DNA of 64,000 nt from Haloferula luteola (GTDB lineage: Bacteria; Verrucomicrobiota; Verrucomicrobiia; Verrucomicrobiales; Akkermansiaceae). Of the stretch, positions 26,928 to 36,300 are shown piece after piece. A program made the position numbers and the translations under genes. Every line of letters starts with the position of its first letter. Position 1 is the stretch's first letter. The notes beneath the pieces were generated by a model. It was not told where the DNA came from. It searched no databases and worked only from the letters and a program-made list of their open reading frames with translations. The stretch covers positions 1 to 64,000 of the forward strand of contig NZ_JACHFD010000010.1 in the NCBI RefSeq assembly GCF_014201715.1. The letters run 5' to 3'.

Positions 26928-27488
26928 TCAATCCCAACCGCGAATATCATCCTGGTTGTCAGGAGACTGAGAGTCGTAGCTCCCAGCGGCACCTGCATCG
27001 GTCTTGCCATCGGGACCCGCTGACCAGAGATCGAAGTCAGGATTCGCGGCAATCACTTGATCCGGATTTTCGGGATCATTCGTCCGGTAGAAGAACTCGG
27101 TTCCCCAGGGATCGTAGATCGTCAGGTTCTGAGTGCCGTTTTGCCCCTGCAGCCAGTCTTGAGTGTCATTCTCCGGATCGAGTTCGGCCAAATAGATGTT
27201 GGTACCCTCCTGGAGAGGATCGCCAAACAGCGCGTTGAAAATCTCATCCGTGCCATTTTTGGCGTTCTGTTCTGGATTCGGCGGATACTCGCCATGATCC
27301 GTCGCGTAACTTTCGAGCGACATTTGGATCAGATTGACCTGAACGCGTGCCTGCTCGCGGCGTTGCTTCTCTTTCACCACTTTGAAGCCTCCTGCCGTCA
27401 GAGCAGCGAGGGCGACCACAATGGCCATCACCACCAGCAACTCCATCAAGGTGAAGCCGCGGGATCGAAGTCGAAGATTCGATTTCAT
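26928..27488 (-). CDS. gspG: Type II secretion/type IV pilus major pseudopilin
   Basis: 186 residues from ATG 27488; an ATG at 27515 is in frame but lies inside a hairpin. The prepilin peptidase site is RG-FTLME with Glu16 at +5, then a hydrophobic helix (LLVVMAIVVALAALTAGGF). GspG hallmarks follow: EKQRREQARVQVNLIQMSLESYATDHGEYPP and, near the C-terminus, DPWGTEFFYR and DFDLWSAGPDGK with acidic residues suited to calcium binding. It is built into the pseudopilus after cleavage by a peptidase encoded elsewhere. It is the last core gene of the operon. Confidence 0.9.
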   Translation of the reverse strand: MKSNLRLRSRGFTLMELLVVMAIVVALAALTAGGFKVVKEKQRREQARVQVNLIQMSLESYATDHGEYPPNPEQNAKNGTDEIFNALFGDPLQEGTNIYLAELDPENDTQDWLQGQNGTQNLTIYDPWGTEFFYRTNDPENPDQVIAANPDFDLWSAGPDGKTDAGAAGSYDSQSPDNQDDIRGWD

Positions 27489-27511
27489 GGAAGTTTGATT
27501 GAGTTTTTGAC

Positions 27512-27524
27512 GCATCGTCGATGC
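27512..27524 (-). other. Small intercistronic hairpin before gspG
   Basis: GCATC-gtc-GATGC directly abuts the gspF stop codon (27525-27527) and lies 24 bases upstream of the gspG start. It is short, but it is one of three stems found between genes of this operon. Confidence 0.35.
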
Positions 27525-28829
27525 TTACTGACCAACTTCCTGAATCACCTTAATCAGCGGCAGGAAGAGCGCAAACACCACCGAGCCCACGACAAGAGCG
27601 AGGATAACGATCATGATGGGCTCAAGAATGGAGGTAAGAGCGCCCACTGCGTTGTCAACTTCATCGTCGTAAACGTCGGCCACCTTCAGGAGCATTTCTG
27701 GCAACTGACCGGTTTCTTCACCGACGTCCACCATCGAGATCACCATCCCCGGAAACACGCCCGAAGCTTGGAGAGGAGTCACGATCGATTCCCCTTCCTT
27801 GACCGCCGAGTGCACCTTGTCGATGGCACCGGAGATCACCACGTTCCCTGCGGTGTCGCGGGTGATGTTCAGAGCCTGAAGAATCGGCACACCCGAGGTC
27901 ACCAGAGTTCCCAAGGTCCGGGAGAAACGGGCGACAGCGCTCTTGCGCTGAATGTCACCAATGATCGGTGCCTTGAGCTTCATGGTATCGATCGTCTTGC
28001 GGCCACCCTTGGTTTTGCCCCAGGAATTGAATCCGACGACGATCAGGGCGATCACGAGGAAGAACCAAACCACGTTCGGGATCGGCCCGACGCTCGCACT
28101 GAGGAAGAAGCGGGAAGTTCCGAACACCACTTGGGAAATCAGTGGCAGCGTCGCGTTCTCCATTTCAGCGAACATCGACTCGAACTTCGGCACGATCACC
28201 AACATGAGGAAGATCAAGATGGCCACGGCGATGAACATGACGATCACCGGATAGACCATAGCGGAGACGATCTTGTTCTTCAGCTTCTGAGCCTTTTCTT
28301 GGTACTCAGCGAGACGGACCAGCACGACTTCAAGCACACCGCCCAGCTCACCGGCCTTGACCATGTTGACGTAGAGCTTGTTGAAAATCTTGGGGTGCTG
28401 GGAAAGCGCCTCCGAGAAGGTCGAGCCCGATTGCACGGCATCGGCCAGAGACTCCAAGGTGGCCTTCAACACCGGGTTCGGCTCCTGCTTGCCGAGCACG
28501 GTCAGACCACGCAACAGCGGCAAACCCGAGTCGATCAGGGTCGCCAACTGACGGGTGAAGATCATCAGTGCCTTGGGCTTGATGCGTCCGCCAGTCTTGG
28601 CCTTCGCAGCTTTGCCCTTCTTGCCTTTGACCGCCTTGGTCTTCTTGCCTTTTGCGCCAGCTTTCTTCTTGGCGGCGGCCAGCTGTCCTTTGCCCGCTTC
28701 CACGACTTGAAGCGGATAGTAGCCTTGGGAGCGAAGCTGATTGATGGCCTCGGCCTCCGACGTCGCGTCGACGGTCCCCGAAAGCTGCTCGCCTTTGGAA
28801 TCGGCGGCGGTGAATTGATACTGCGGCAT
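27525..28829 (-). CDS. gspF: Type II secretion/type IV pilus inner-membrane platform protein
   Basis: 434 residues from ATG 28829 (MPQYQFTAADSKG). It has two GspF/PilC domains (IFTRQLATLIDSGLPLLRGL near 90; VARFSRTLGTLVTSGVPILQAL in the second half) and three main transmembrane helices (MVYPVIVMFIAVAILIFLMLV; VVWFFLVIALIVVGF; the C-terminal VILALVVGSVVFALFLPL). The family couples the cytoplasmic ATPase to pilin movement. Odd feature: residues 51-80 are a Lys/Ala/Gly insert with 13 lysines in 25 residues between the N-terminal domain and the first GspF domain. Confidence 0.92.
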   Translation of the reverse strand: MPQYQFTAADSKGEQLSGTVDATSEAEAINQLRSQGYYPLQVVEAGKGQLAAAKKKAGAKGKKTKAVKGKKGKAAKAKTGGRIKPKALMIFTRQLATLIDSGLPLLRGLTVLGKQEPNPVLKATLESLADAVQSGSTFSEALSQHPKIFNKLYVNMVKAGELGGVLEVVLVRLAEYQEKAQKLKNKIVSAMVYPVIVMFIAVAILIFLMLVIVPKFESMFAEMENATLPLISQVVFGTSRFFLSASVGPIPNVVWFFLVIALIVVGFNSWGKTKGGRKTIDTMKLKAPIIGDIQRKSAVARFSRTLGTLVTSGVPILQALNITRDTAGNVVISGAIDKVHSAVKEGESIVTPLQASGVFPGMVISMVDVGEETGQLPEMLLKVADVYDDEVDNAVGALTSILEPIMIVILALVVGSVVFALFLPLIKVIQEVGQ

Positions 28830-28864
28830 GGTCGTTTTTTTTGGGAGTCGGTGATGGGATTTTT

Positions 28865-28903
28865 GACGCATTTTCCCGCCTGCTGGCGAATCGAAAATGC
28901 GTC
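28865..28903 (-). other. Long intercistronic hairpin before gspF
   Basis: A perfect 11-bp stem (GACGCATTTTC 28865-28875, GAAAATGCGTC 28893-28903) enclosing an inner CGCC-tgct-GGCG stem. It fills the gap between the second ATPase gene (ends 28914) and gspF (starts 28829). In the minus direction it is followed by AAAAATCCC, not T's, so it is not a terminator; an mRNA processing or stability element is likely. Confidence 0.5.
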
Positions 28904-28913
28904 GGGGTAGGAA

Positions 28914-30590
28914 TCAGGTGTACTTGAGAACCTCTTCGATGGTGGTCTTGCCAAGGTAGATGTTCCGCAGACCGTCTTCGCGAAGCGTGGTCATGCCGTG
29001 TTCCATGGCTTTCTGCTTGATGACCACCGTCGGAGCTCGGTCGGTGATCAACTCGCGGACGGGCTCATTGATGTCGAGCAGTTCGTAGAGACCCGCCCGG
29101 CCCTTGTAACCGGTCTGGCCACAGACATCGCATCCCTTTCCTGTATAGAAATCCTTGTCCCCCAATTCATGGGGAGACACTCCAAGCTGGGTAAGAATGG
29201 CTTCGCTCGGCTCATAGGTGGCCTTGCAGCCCGCGCAGATGGTCCGGACCAAGCGCTGGGCCAGCACCCCTTCCAGGGAGGCAGCGACCAGGAAAGGCTC
29301 CACGCCCATGTCGATCAATCGAGTCACCGCACCCGGGGCATCATTGGTGTGCAGAGTGGAGAGCACCAAGTGACCCGTCAATGAGGCCTGAATGGCGATC
29401 TGAGCCGTCTCCATGTCCCGCATCTCCCCCACCATGATTCGGTCAGGGTCCTGACGCAGGAAGGCGCGAAGCACCCGCGGGAAGGTCAATCCAATGCCTT
29501 CATTGCAGGGAATCTGCACGATGCCATCGATGTCGTATTCGACCGGATCCTCCGCCGTCAGCAGCTTGTGGTCGATCGTGTTGATGCGACGCAATGCGGC
29601 ATAGAGGGTGGTGGTCTTGCCCGCACCGGTGGGACCGGTGACGATGAAAATGCCGTTCGGCTTTTCGATCGTTTCCGTGATGTATTCGTAGATGTGGCCA
29701 GGGAGGCCCAAGTTCTCCAGCGAGAGGTTCACCGAGGAACGGTCGAGCACCCGAAGCACCACGGACTCACCGTGCTGAGTCGGCAGCGAGGAAACCCGCA
29801 TGTCGACCTGACGTTCGCCAACCTGCTTCACGATCCGACCGTCTTGAGGAACGCGGCGCTCGGCGATGTTCATGTTCGCCATGACCTTCACCCGGGAAAT
29901 GATCGGCAGCGCCAAGTGAATCGGTGGCGGAGCCATTTCATACAGGGTGCCATCGACCCGGTAACGAATCTTGAAGTCAGTCTCAAAGGGCTCGAAGTGA
30001 ATGTCCGAAGCTTTCTCTTTGATGGCCTGATAGAGCACCAAATCCACGTAACGGATGATGGGAGCGGAATTGGCCTCATTCTCCAACTCGGCCGCGCTCA
30101 TCTCGCCATCGGGGCCACCAAATTCCAGCTGATCGAGGATCGACTCCATTGCCGATCCGTCATTGCCGTAGACCTCGTTGAGTTTCTCCTCGACCAAGTA
30201 ATCGGGCGCCACAGCGAGCACCAATTCCCGATCCAGCGAGAAGCGGAGGTCTTCCAGCGTTTGCGGATTCATCGGATCGACCAGCACAACGTGCAGGCCT
30301 TCCTCATCGAAATTGATCGGCAATGCGCCATGCAATCGAGCTGTCGCTGCAGGAATCAAACCGGCCAGGTGCTCGGGAGGCGTCCATCCCTTCAATTCAA
30401 CCAGAGGAGCTCCAAGCTCCGAGGCCACAACAGGCCACACATCCTCCCGGTGCTGAATCACCTGGAAGTCCGCAAGCACTTCAGCGGCGTCCTTGCCACT
30501 GTTGTTCGACTCGTTGAGGACCTCTTGAGCCAGCGAGCGGTCAATCAGCCCGCGGCTGACGAAGAGTTCTACCAATTGGTTATTGTCCAT
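28914..30590 (-). CDS. PilB/GspE-type secretion ATPase (second copy)
   Basis: 558 residues. N-terminal GspE-N domains (res. 1-150), then the ATPase: Walker A GPTGAGKT (319-326), Asp box TAEDPVEYDIDG, Walker B IMVGEMRD, His box LVLSTLHTNDAPGAVTRLIDMG, and the tetracysteine zinc knuckle CAGC plus CDVC. It powers pilus or pseudopilus assembly at the inner membrane face. It starts 25 bases after its paralog; both look intact. It precedes gspF, the usual partner order. Confidence 0.93.
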   Translation of the reverse strand: MDNNQLVELFVSRGLIDRSLAQEVLNESNNSGKDAAEVLADFQVIQHREDVWPVVASELGAPLVELKGWTPPEHLAGLIPAATARLHGALPINFDEEGLHVVLVDPMNPQTLEDLRFSLDRELVLAVAPDYLVEEKLNEVYGNDGSAMESILDQLEFGGPDGEMSAAELENEANSAPIIRYVDLVLYQAIKEKASDIHFEPFETDFKIRYRVDGTLYEMAPPPIHLALPIISRVKVMANMNIAERRVPQDGRIVKQVGERQVDMRVSSLPTQHGESVVLRVLDRSSVNLSLENLGLPGHIYEYITETIEKPNGIFIVTGPTGAGKTTTLYAALRRINTIDHKLLTAEDPVEYDIDGIVQIPCNEGIGLTFPRVLRAFLRQDPDRIMVGEMRDMETAQIAIQASLTGHLVLSTLHTNDAPGAVTRLIDMGVEPFLVAASLEGVLAQRLVRTICAGCKATYEPSEAILTQLGVSPHELGDKDFYTGKGCDVCGQTGYKGRAGLYELLDINEPVRELITDRAPTVVIKQKAMEHGMTTLREDGLRNIYLGKTTIEEVLKYT

Positions 30591-30615
30591 GGAAAAGGGT
30601 TTTTGAGATTCAGGA

Positions 30616-32268
30616 TCAATCGGCGTCCGACATGGTCACGTGCAACACTTCTTCGGCCGAGGTGAGGCCAGCCAGCACCTTGCGGATGCCGTCCTCACGC
30701 ATCGTGCGCATGCCCAACTCGCGGGCTCGTTTGCGAAGCTGGGCCGAGGCCATGTTCTCGTTCACGAGGTGACGCACTTCATCGTCGATCTTGAACAGCT
30801 CGAAGATCCCCATCCGGCCCTTGTAACCACCACCGCGGCACTTCTCGCAGCCGACAGGGCCCATGATGGTCGCATCGCCCAGGCGTGAGGAATCAAGATT
30901 CAAGGAACGCATCTGTTTCTCGGTCAACTCGGCCGGAGCCTTGCAGGCCGGGCAGAGCTTCCGGGTGAGGCGCTGGGCCAGCACGGCGCGCACCGCGGAT
31001 GCGATCAGGAATCGCTTGATGCCGATGTCAGCAAGACGTGCCACAGCGGAAGGCGCGTCATTGGTGTGCAGGGTGGAAAGCACCAAGTGGCCCGTAAGGG
31101 CCGCATTGATGGCGATGTTGGCGGTTTCTTTGTCCCGAATCTCACCAATCATGATGATGTTCGGAGCTTGCCGCAGCATCGCACGCAGAGCGGCGGCGAA
31201 GGTCATGCCCACATCCGCCTTCACCATCACCTGGTTGATCCCGGGAAGCTCATATTCGACCGGGTCTTCCACGGTGATGATCTTACGGTCGGGTCGGTTG
31301 ATGACATTGAGACAGGTGTAAAGCGTCGTGGTCTTTCCCGAACCCGTCGGACCGGTGACCAGGATGATCCCGTCCGGAAGACCGATCAGTTCCTCGAAGG
31401 TCGCTTGGTCATCCGAGAAGAAACCCAGCTCAGGCATCCCGAGAACCAGGGCAGACTTATCGAGAATCCGCATGACGATCGATTCCCCGTGGTTCGAAGG
31501 CACGGAGGAAACCCGCAAATCGACTTCCTTACCGCCAACTCGAAGTTGGATCCGGCCGTCCTGAGGAAGACGTTTTTCCGCGATCGACATCGTGCCGCTC
31601 ATCACCTTGAGACGCGCAATGATCGCTGGAAGAAGCTTTTTCGGGTGATTGTCGACCTCCATCAATCGACCATCCACCCGGTAACGCACTCGTACGGAAG
31701 TCTCCAAAGGCTCGATGTGAATGTCCGAACAGCGCATCCGCATGCCTTCGGAAAGCAAATTCTGCACGAGCTTGATGATCGGAGCATCGCTATCCTCCCC
31801 TTCGGCTCCCGGGGATCCGGCGACATCCAGCATGTCGTGCTGGTCGCGAGCACCATAGAATTGCTTCAGGAACGCGGCGACCTGACTGTGATTGGCCACG
31901 ACGAAGAACACCTCCCGCCCCAAAACCTGCGGCAAGCTATCCATCGTCTCGAAGTCGAAAGGATCCGCCACGGCCACCGTCAGGTAGACACCATCGTCAG
32001 CGACCGGCACCGCGCGATAGCGGCAGGCAATCTCGTCAGGAATGGCACTATTGACGTCGGGGCCGACGGTGACCTCATCCAAATTGATCGTCTCAAGCCC
32101 GGCATTTTGCGCAAGCACGAGAGAAATGGTCGACTCAGTGAGTTCAGTGTCAGCGATCAGGTTGGAAACGGCAGAACCACCCTTGGCACGGGCATGGTCC
32201 ACCTGTTCCTGAGTCACAGCGCCCGATTCGACGAGCAGATCGGCTAGATAGTCTTCGTTGGAGAACAC
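30616..32268 (-). CDS. PilB/GspE-type secretion ATPase (first copy)
   Basis: 550 residues with the same domain plan as the gene after it: N-terminal GspE-N/MshEN-like part, ATPase with Walker A GPTGSGKT (306-313), VEDPVEYELPGINQ, Walker B IIMIGEIRDKET, LVLSTLHTNDAPSAVARLADIG and zinc knuckle CPAC plus CEKC. All catalytic motifs are intact. It is the first gene of the minus-strand operon with its own leader of 175 bases, in which an upstream terminator separates it from the K+ channel gene. PilB/GspE or MshE-like identity cannot be separated by eye. Confidence 0.93.
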   Translation of the reverse strand: MFSNEDYLADLLVESGAVTQEQVDHARAKGGSAVSNLIADTELTESTISLVLAQNAGLETINLDEVTVGPDVNSAIPDEIACRYRAVPVADDGVYLTVAVADPFDFETMDSLPQVLGREVFFVVANHSQVAAFLKQFYGARDQHDMLDVAGSPGAEGEDSDAPIIKLVQNLLSEGMRMRCSDIHIEPLETSVRVRYRVDGRLMEVDNHPKKLLPAIIARLKVMSGTMSIAEKRLPQDGRIQLRVGGKEVDLRVSSVPSNHGESIVMRILDKSALVLGMPELGFFSDDQATFEELIGLPDGIILVTGPTGSGKTTTLYTCLNVINRPDRKIITVEDPVEYELPGINQVMVKADVGMTFAAALRAMLRQAPNIIMIGEIRDKETANIAINAALTGHLVLSTLHTNDAPSAVARLADIGIKRFLIASAVRAVLAQRLTRKLCPACKAPAELTEKQMRSLNLDSSRLGDATIMGPVGCEKCRGGGYKGRMGIFELFKIDDEVRHLVNENMASAQLRKRARELGMRTMREDGIRKVLAGLTSAEEVLHVTMSDAD

Positions 32269-32299
32269 GGGTGGGTTTTGGAAAGGTCTTTCTAAGCTG

Positions 32300-32330
32300 A
32301 AAAACGGGTGGAAATCCTCGGTTTTCCACC
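32300..32330 (-). terminator. Intrinsic terminator after the K+ channel gene
   Basis: On the minus strand: stem GGTGGAAA / TTTCCACC (32323-32330 and 32307-32314 on the plus strand), 8-base loop, then CGTTTTTC. It lies between the channel gene (ends 32445) and the secretion ATPase start (32268), so it should insulate the pilus operon. Confidence 0.6.
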
Positions 32331-32444
32331 ATCAGCGGTGCCGGACATTGGGCAAGCCGCTCCCCATTTGTCAACCTACGGGGGCGGGCTTTCGTGAATA
32401 GTCGGAAGGCTGGTAGGAACACGGTATGGACGATGCCCCTCCTT

Positions 32445-33245
32445 TCACTCCATGGGGGCACCGCAACGCCGACAGAATCGCGCATCCGGCAGGTGCCCGT
32501 GGACCCCGCAGGAAGGACACGCGTCGGTACTTTCGTCTCCATCCAACTTACTGATCTCAGCCGAAACAATGCCCGTCGGAACCGCTATGATCGCATATCC
32601 TGTCAATGCCAGGAAGGCCGTCAGCATCTGCCCGAACCCTGTGGAGGGAGAAATATCGCCGTAACCCAGGGTGGTGATCGTCACAATGGCCCAATACACG
32701 CCGACCGGAATGCTGGTGAAGCCCCCTTCCTCCCCTTCGACGAGGTAAAGCAGCGTCCCAAAGATCAGCGCGATGGTCGCCAAGGCAGTAAAAAAGACGG
32801 TGATCTTGGCCCGGCTCGCATACAACGCCCGCATCAAAAGTTCCGCTCCGTTGATGTGGCGGACCATTTTAAGGACCCTGAAAATCCGCAAAACCCGCAA
32901 AATCCTCACAATCATCAGAGCGTGCCCCCCCGGCAACAACAGCCCGATGAAACTCGGCAAAATCGAGAGCAGATCCACCACCCCATAGAAAGACCGCGCA
33001 TAGGCCCAAGGGCGACGCGAAGCCCACAGCCGGGCAACATATTCGAAGGTGAAAATTCCGGTAAAGATCCACTCAAGGATCCAAAGAGGATACCCGATCG
33101 CCTGCCGCACCTCCTTGATGCTTTCCACCATCACCGCTGCCACACTGACCAAGATCAGCCCTAACAGAATCACATCAAAGGCCTTCCCTGCCGGGGTTTC
33201 CGCCTCAAAAATGATTTCCCGCCATTTTTCCCGCCTCGGGCTCAT
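32445..33245 (-). CDS. Voltage-gated-type K+ channel with C-terminal zinc ribbon
   Basis: 266 residues. Six hydrophobic segments in Kv order; S4 carries regularly spaced arginines (VRILRVLRIFRVLKMVR, 113-129); the selectivity filter is TTLGYGD (191-197). It should conduct K+ through the inner membrane. After S6 comes an unusual tail with two CxxC pairs (Cys243/246, Cys258/261), a zinc-ribbon-like knuckle ending CGAPME. No RCK or cyclic-nucleotide domain is present. It is divergent from tamB, with 96 bases between starts. Confidence 0.9.
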   Translation of the reverse strand: MSPRREKWREIIFEAETPAGKAFDVILLGLILVSVAAVMVESIKEVRQAIGYPLWILEWIFTGIFTFEYVARLWASRRPWAYARSFYGVVDLLSILPSFIGLLLPGGHALMIVRILRVLRIFRVLKMVRHINGAELLMRALYASRAKITVFFTALATIALIFGTLLYLVEGEEGGFTSIPVGVYWAIVTITTLGYGDISPSTGFGQMLTAFLALTGYAIIAVPTGIVSAEISKLDGDESTDACPSCGVHGHLPDARFCRRCGAPME

Positions 33246-33341
33246 GGCAGCAGACTGACAACGAGCCGATTTGCGATCAAGCCTCCCGAAAGACGGATCC
33301 CGGAGTTGCGAATTGAGCGAGGCGAGTCATCGTAATCCGCG

Positions 33342-36300
33342 ATGGCTGAGTCACCTCGCGAAGCTCCCCCTAAAAAACTCCGCCGACCTGTCTGGAAAAA
33401 AAAGCGGCTCTGGATGCTGTTTGCGCTCCTTGGCGGCCTCCTCTGGTTCAATGGCCCCGGCTGGCGCTGGATCGCCCAACGAGCCTCCAGCCACTACCTT
33501 CCAGCCCTGGGCCTAACCGGATCGTTGGAATTCGACGGTCGACTGAGCTCCGGTCAGATTGGCGTCCGGAAAGTTTCTTTAGAAGGCGATGCTCTCGTTC
33601 AGGTGGCTGGACTCGACCAAGTGGAGCTGCGCTACCGATGGCCCGCCGTGATTCAGGGGAAAGTCGACGGCATCATGGTTGAGGGTCTGCATGTCGAGGT
33701 CGATCTCGACAAAGCCCCTCCTCAGGATGAGTCCGACGACTCCCCGCCAGCGGATCCGGCCGAGCTGCTCCGATCTCTCCACGAAAGGCTGGCCCCCATG
33801 AACCTCCAACTCGCCCAGCTGAGCGTGGAGATCCGTCGCGGCTCCGAAACCCTCTTCTCGCTCGCCCCCTCTTCCTTGCAGCACGATCCCGGCAGCTCCG
33901 ATTTCCGCCTCGGCCTCGGAGAAATGAAGATCACTGACCGTGCCACGGTCCCCGCCCAGACCACCGAACTCACCTGGGAAAGCGATCGCCTCACCCTCGA
34001 TCAACTCGAATTGCTTCGCGACGTCCGCATCCGCGATCTTGCCGCCCGCTTCCAACTCGATCAGCCACCCGTTTTTTCCACCGGTATCGAGATCGACCAA
34101 AGCCGTCTTGATCTTGAGACCGATCTCAAAACGGCCACCGCCCACTTGTCCGATCGCGCTCCTCTCTCGCTTTCTGAGACGCTGAAGAAAGCCGACCTCA
34201 CCCTTCCCCTAGCGGGCGAAGTGACCACCTTCGATCTCACCATCGGCGGTCTCGAGCATGGATGGTCCGATCCCTCCATTCAAATCACCCTCGGAACGCA
34301 AGGAGTGAGCTACGATGACTGGTCGACCCGCGATCTCCTCCTCACCGGCGATCTTTCCCAACATCATCTCGAGGCCAAGTTGAACGGAACGGTTCTCGAT
34401 TCTTCCGCCCGCCTCGCGCTCACCGCGGAGCTTGATCCCGATCAAAGCTGGACTCCTCTTTCTGCCCTAGTCGATCTACGAATCGACCAGCTAAACGCCC
34501 CACTTGAGGTGGTTCGCCAACGATTTGAACTCGGCAGCGAGGATCGTCCGCCTCCACCCGATGCCGAACTGACCGCCAAAGGCGCGTTGCGCTTTGAGGA
34601 AGGTCAAATCGGCCAAAGCTCGTTGGTCTTGGATGTGACCCCGCGCTCAGCTGCCCCTCCCCTTCATTTGGAAGGCACCTGGGCTCCCGAAGCGCCCCTG
34701 GGGTTTCTGCTCCGGATACCTTCCGTGGAAGCCAAGGGGACTTGGGATTTCGAGACCACCCAATATCAGGCGCAGCTCACCACAAATGCGTGGAGCCCGG
34801 CGAGCTTGGCCCCATGGTGCGAACCCTTTGGGATTCCGATTCCGGAAGGTTTCGAAAACTCCCTTTCTTGGCAAGGCACTGGCGATCTCAAAGAATCCCA
34901 ACATCAGGGGAATCTCACACTGTCGGCACTCTCCGTGACGTGGTCCCCGGAAAACGATCCGCTGCACATCACGGCAAACGCAACCTATGACTGGCCGCAG
35001 GCGGTCGAGGTTTCCAACCTTTCCGCCACGACGGGATCGCAGCGCATCCATACCGCCGCCAACTTTTCCCACCACCGCCTGGCACTGACCGAGCTCCAGT
35101 GGCACGACGGAGAGGACCTTCTGGTCAATGGCAAGGCCAGCCTCCCGGTCCCCGGCGACCCCTCCGATTGGAAGGCCATCCTTCGCTCCGAGGAAGAGGC
35201 CGAAATCGACCTCACCACCACCGAGCTCCGCTTGGCACGCCTTCATCCTTTTCTCCCGGAGACTGTGCGCTTCACCGATGCCAGCCGCGGGAAAGTGGCG
35301 ATCCAACTCACCGGCACCCCGGCAGAGCCCATCCTCGATGCCACGCTGTGGGCGGCGGACATGCAGCTGGATTCGGTCCATCAAGCCCCCCCTGTCAGCG
35401 CCGATCTCCACGCGGTGGGCCGCGAGACGACTCTGAAACTCGAAGGGCAAATCACCACCCCTCAGTATCCGCCCGCCATCATCGACGCCTTTACCCGTTG
35501 GGAGCCCGAACTTTGGGCCAACGATCCGGAGACCGTCCGCAACGCCCCCTTAGAAGCCACCGTTCGGCTGGATAACTTGAAGCTCGACCTGTTCTCCGAC
35601 TTCGTCCCGCAGGCACGCCGATTGGCCGGAACCGTGAATCTCGACGCTGAAGTCACCGGCACGGTTGGAGAACCGAAACCGACCGCGGAGCTTCACCTCG
35701 AAGGGGGAACATTCGAAACGGCCGATCCGTCCGTTCCTCGAGTCTCCAATGGCACCATGGAGCTCACCGCCACTCCGGAAAAAGTCACACTCGAAACGCT
35801 ATCCGCCACCGTTTCGGGAGGCTCTCTCAACGCCCGAGGAACTCTCGACTTGGTCGACGCAAAGCCAGGCCCACTCGATGTCACGCTACAGGCCAAATCC
35901 CTGCCCGCCATCCGTGATGACTCGATGATCGTCCGCCTCAATGCAGACCTTGCCCTCCGAGGCCCGTGGGAGTCCGCCACCCTTTCTGGCTCTCTTGGCG
36001 TCGTCGATAGCCTATTCCACCGCGACGTCGAAATCCTGCCACTCGGCGGCCCGGTCCGTTCCGTGGCTGAACCTGAATTACCCTCAGTCGATACGGGAAA
36101 ACCTGAGGACCTCACCGCGTCCATTCCCGCGCCGTTTCGCGATTGGAAACTCGATTTGCGCGCTGGCACCACCAACCCCTTCCTCGTTCGAGGCAATATC
36201 GCTGGAGGAGAAGCTTACCTCGCCGCCAAAATCACGGGAACGGTGGGTGCCCCCCGGCCAGATGGCAAAATCACTCTCCGCGAAGTCTCTGCCAAGCTGC

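Noticed and set aside
27057-28910. 617-residue frame on the plus strand across gspG and gspF
   Set aside because: His/Arg/Leu-rich antisense shadow of two well-supported genes.
31066-32247. 393-residue plus-strand frame over the first secretion ATPase
   Set aside because: Antisense shadow; the ATPase motifs on the minus strand are unmistakable.
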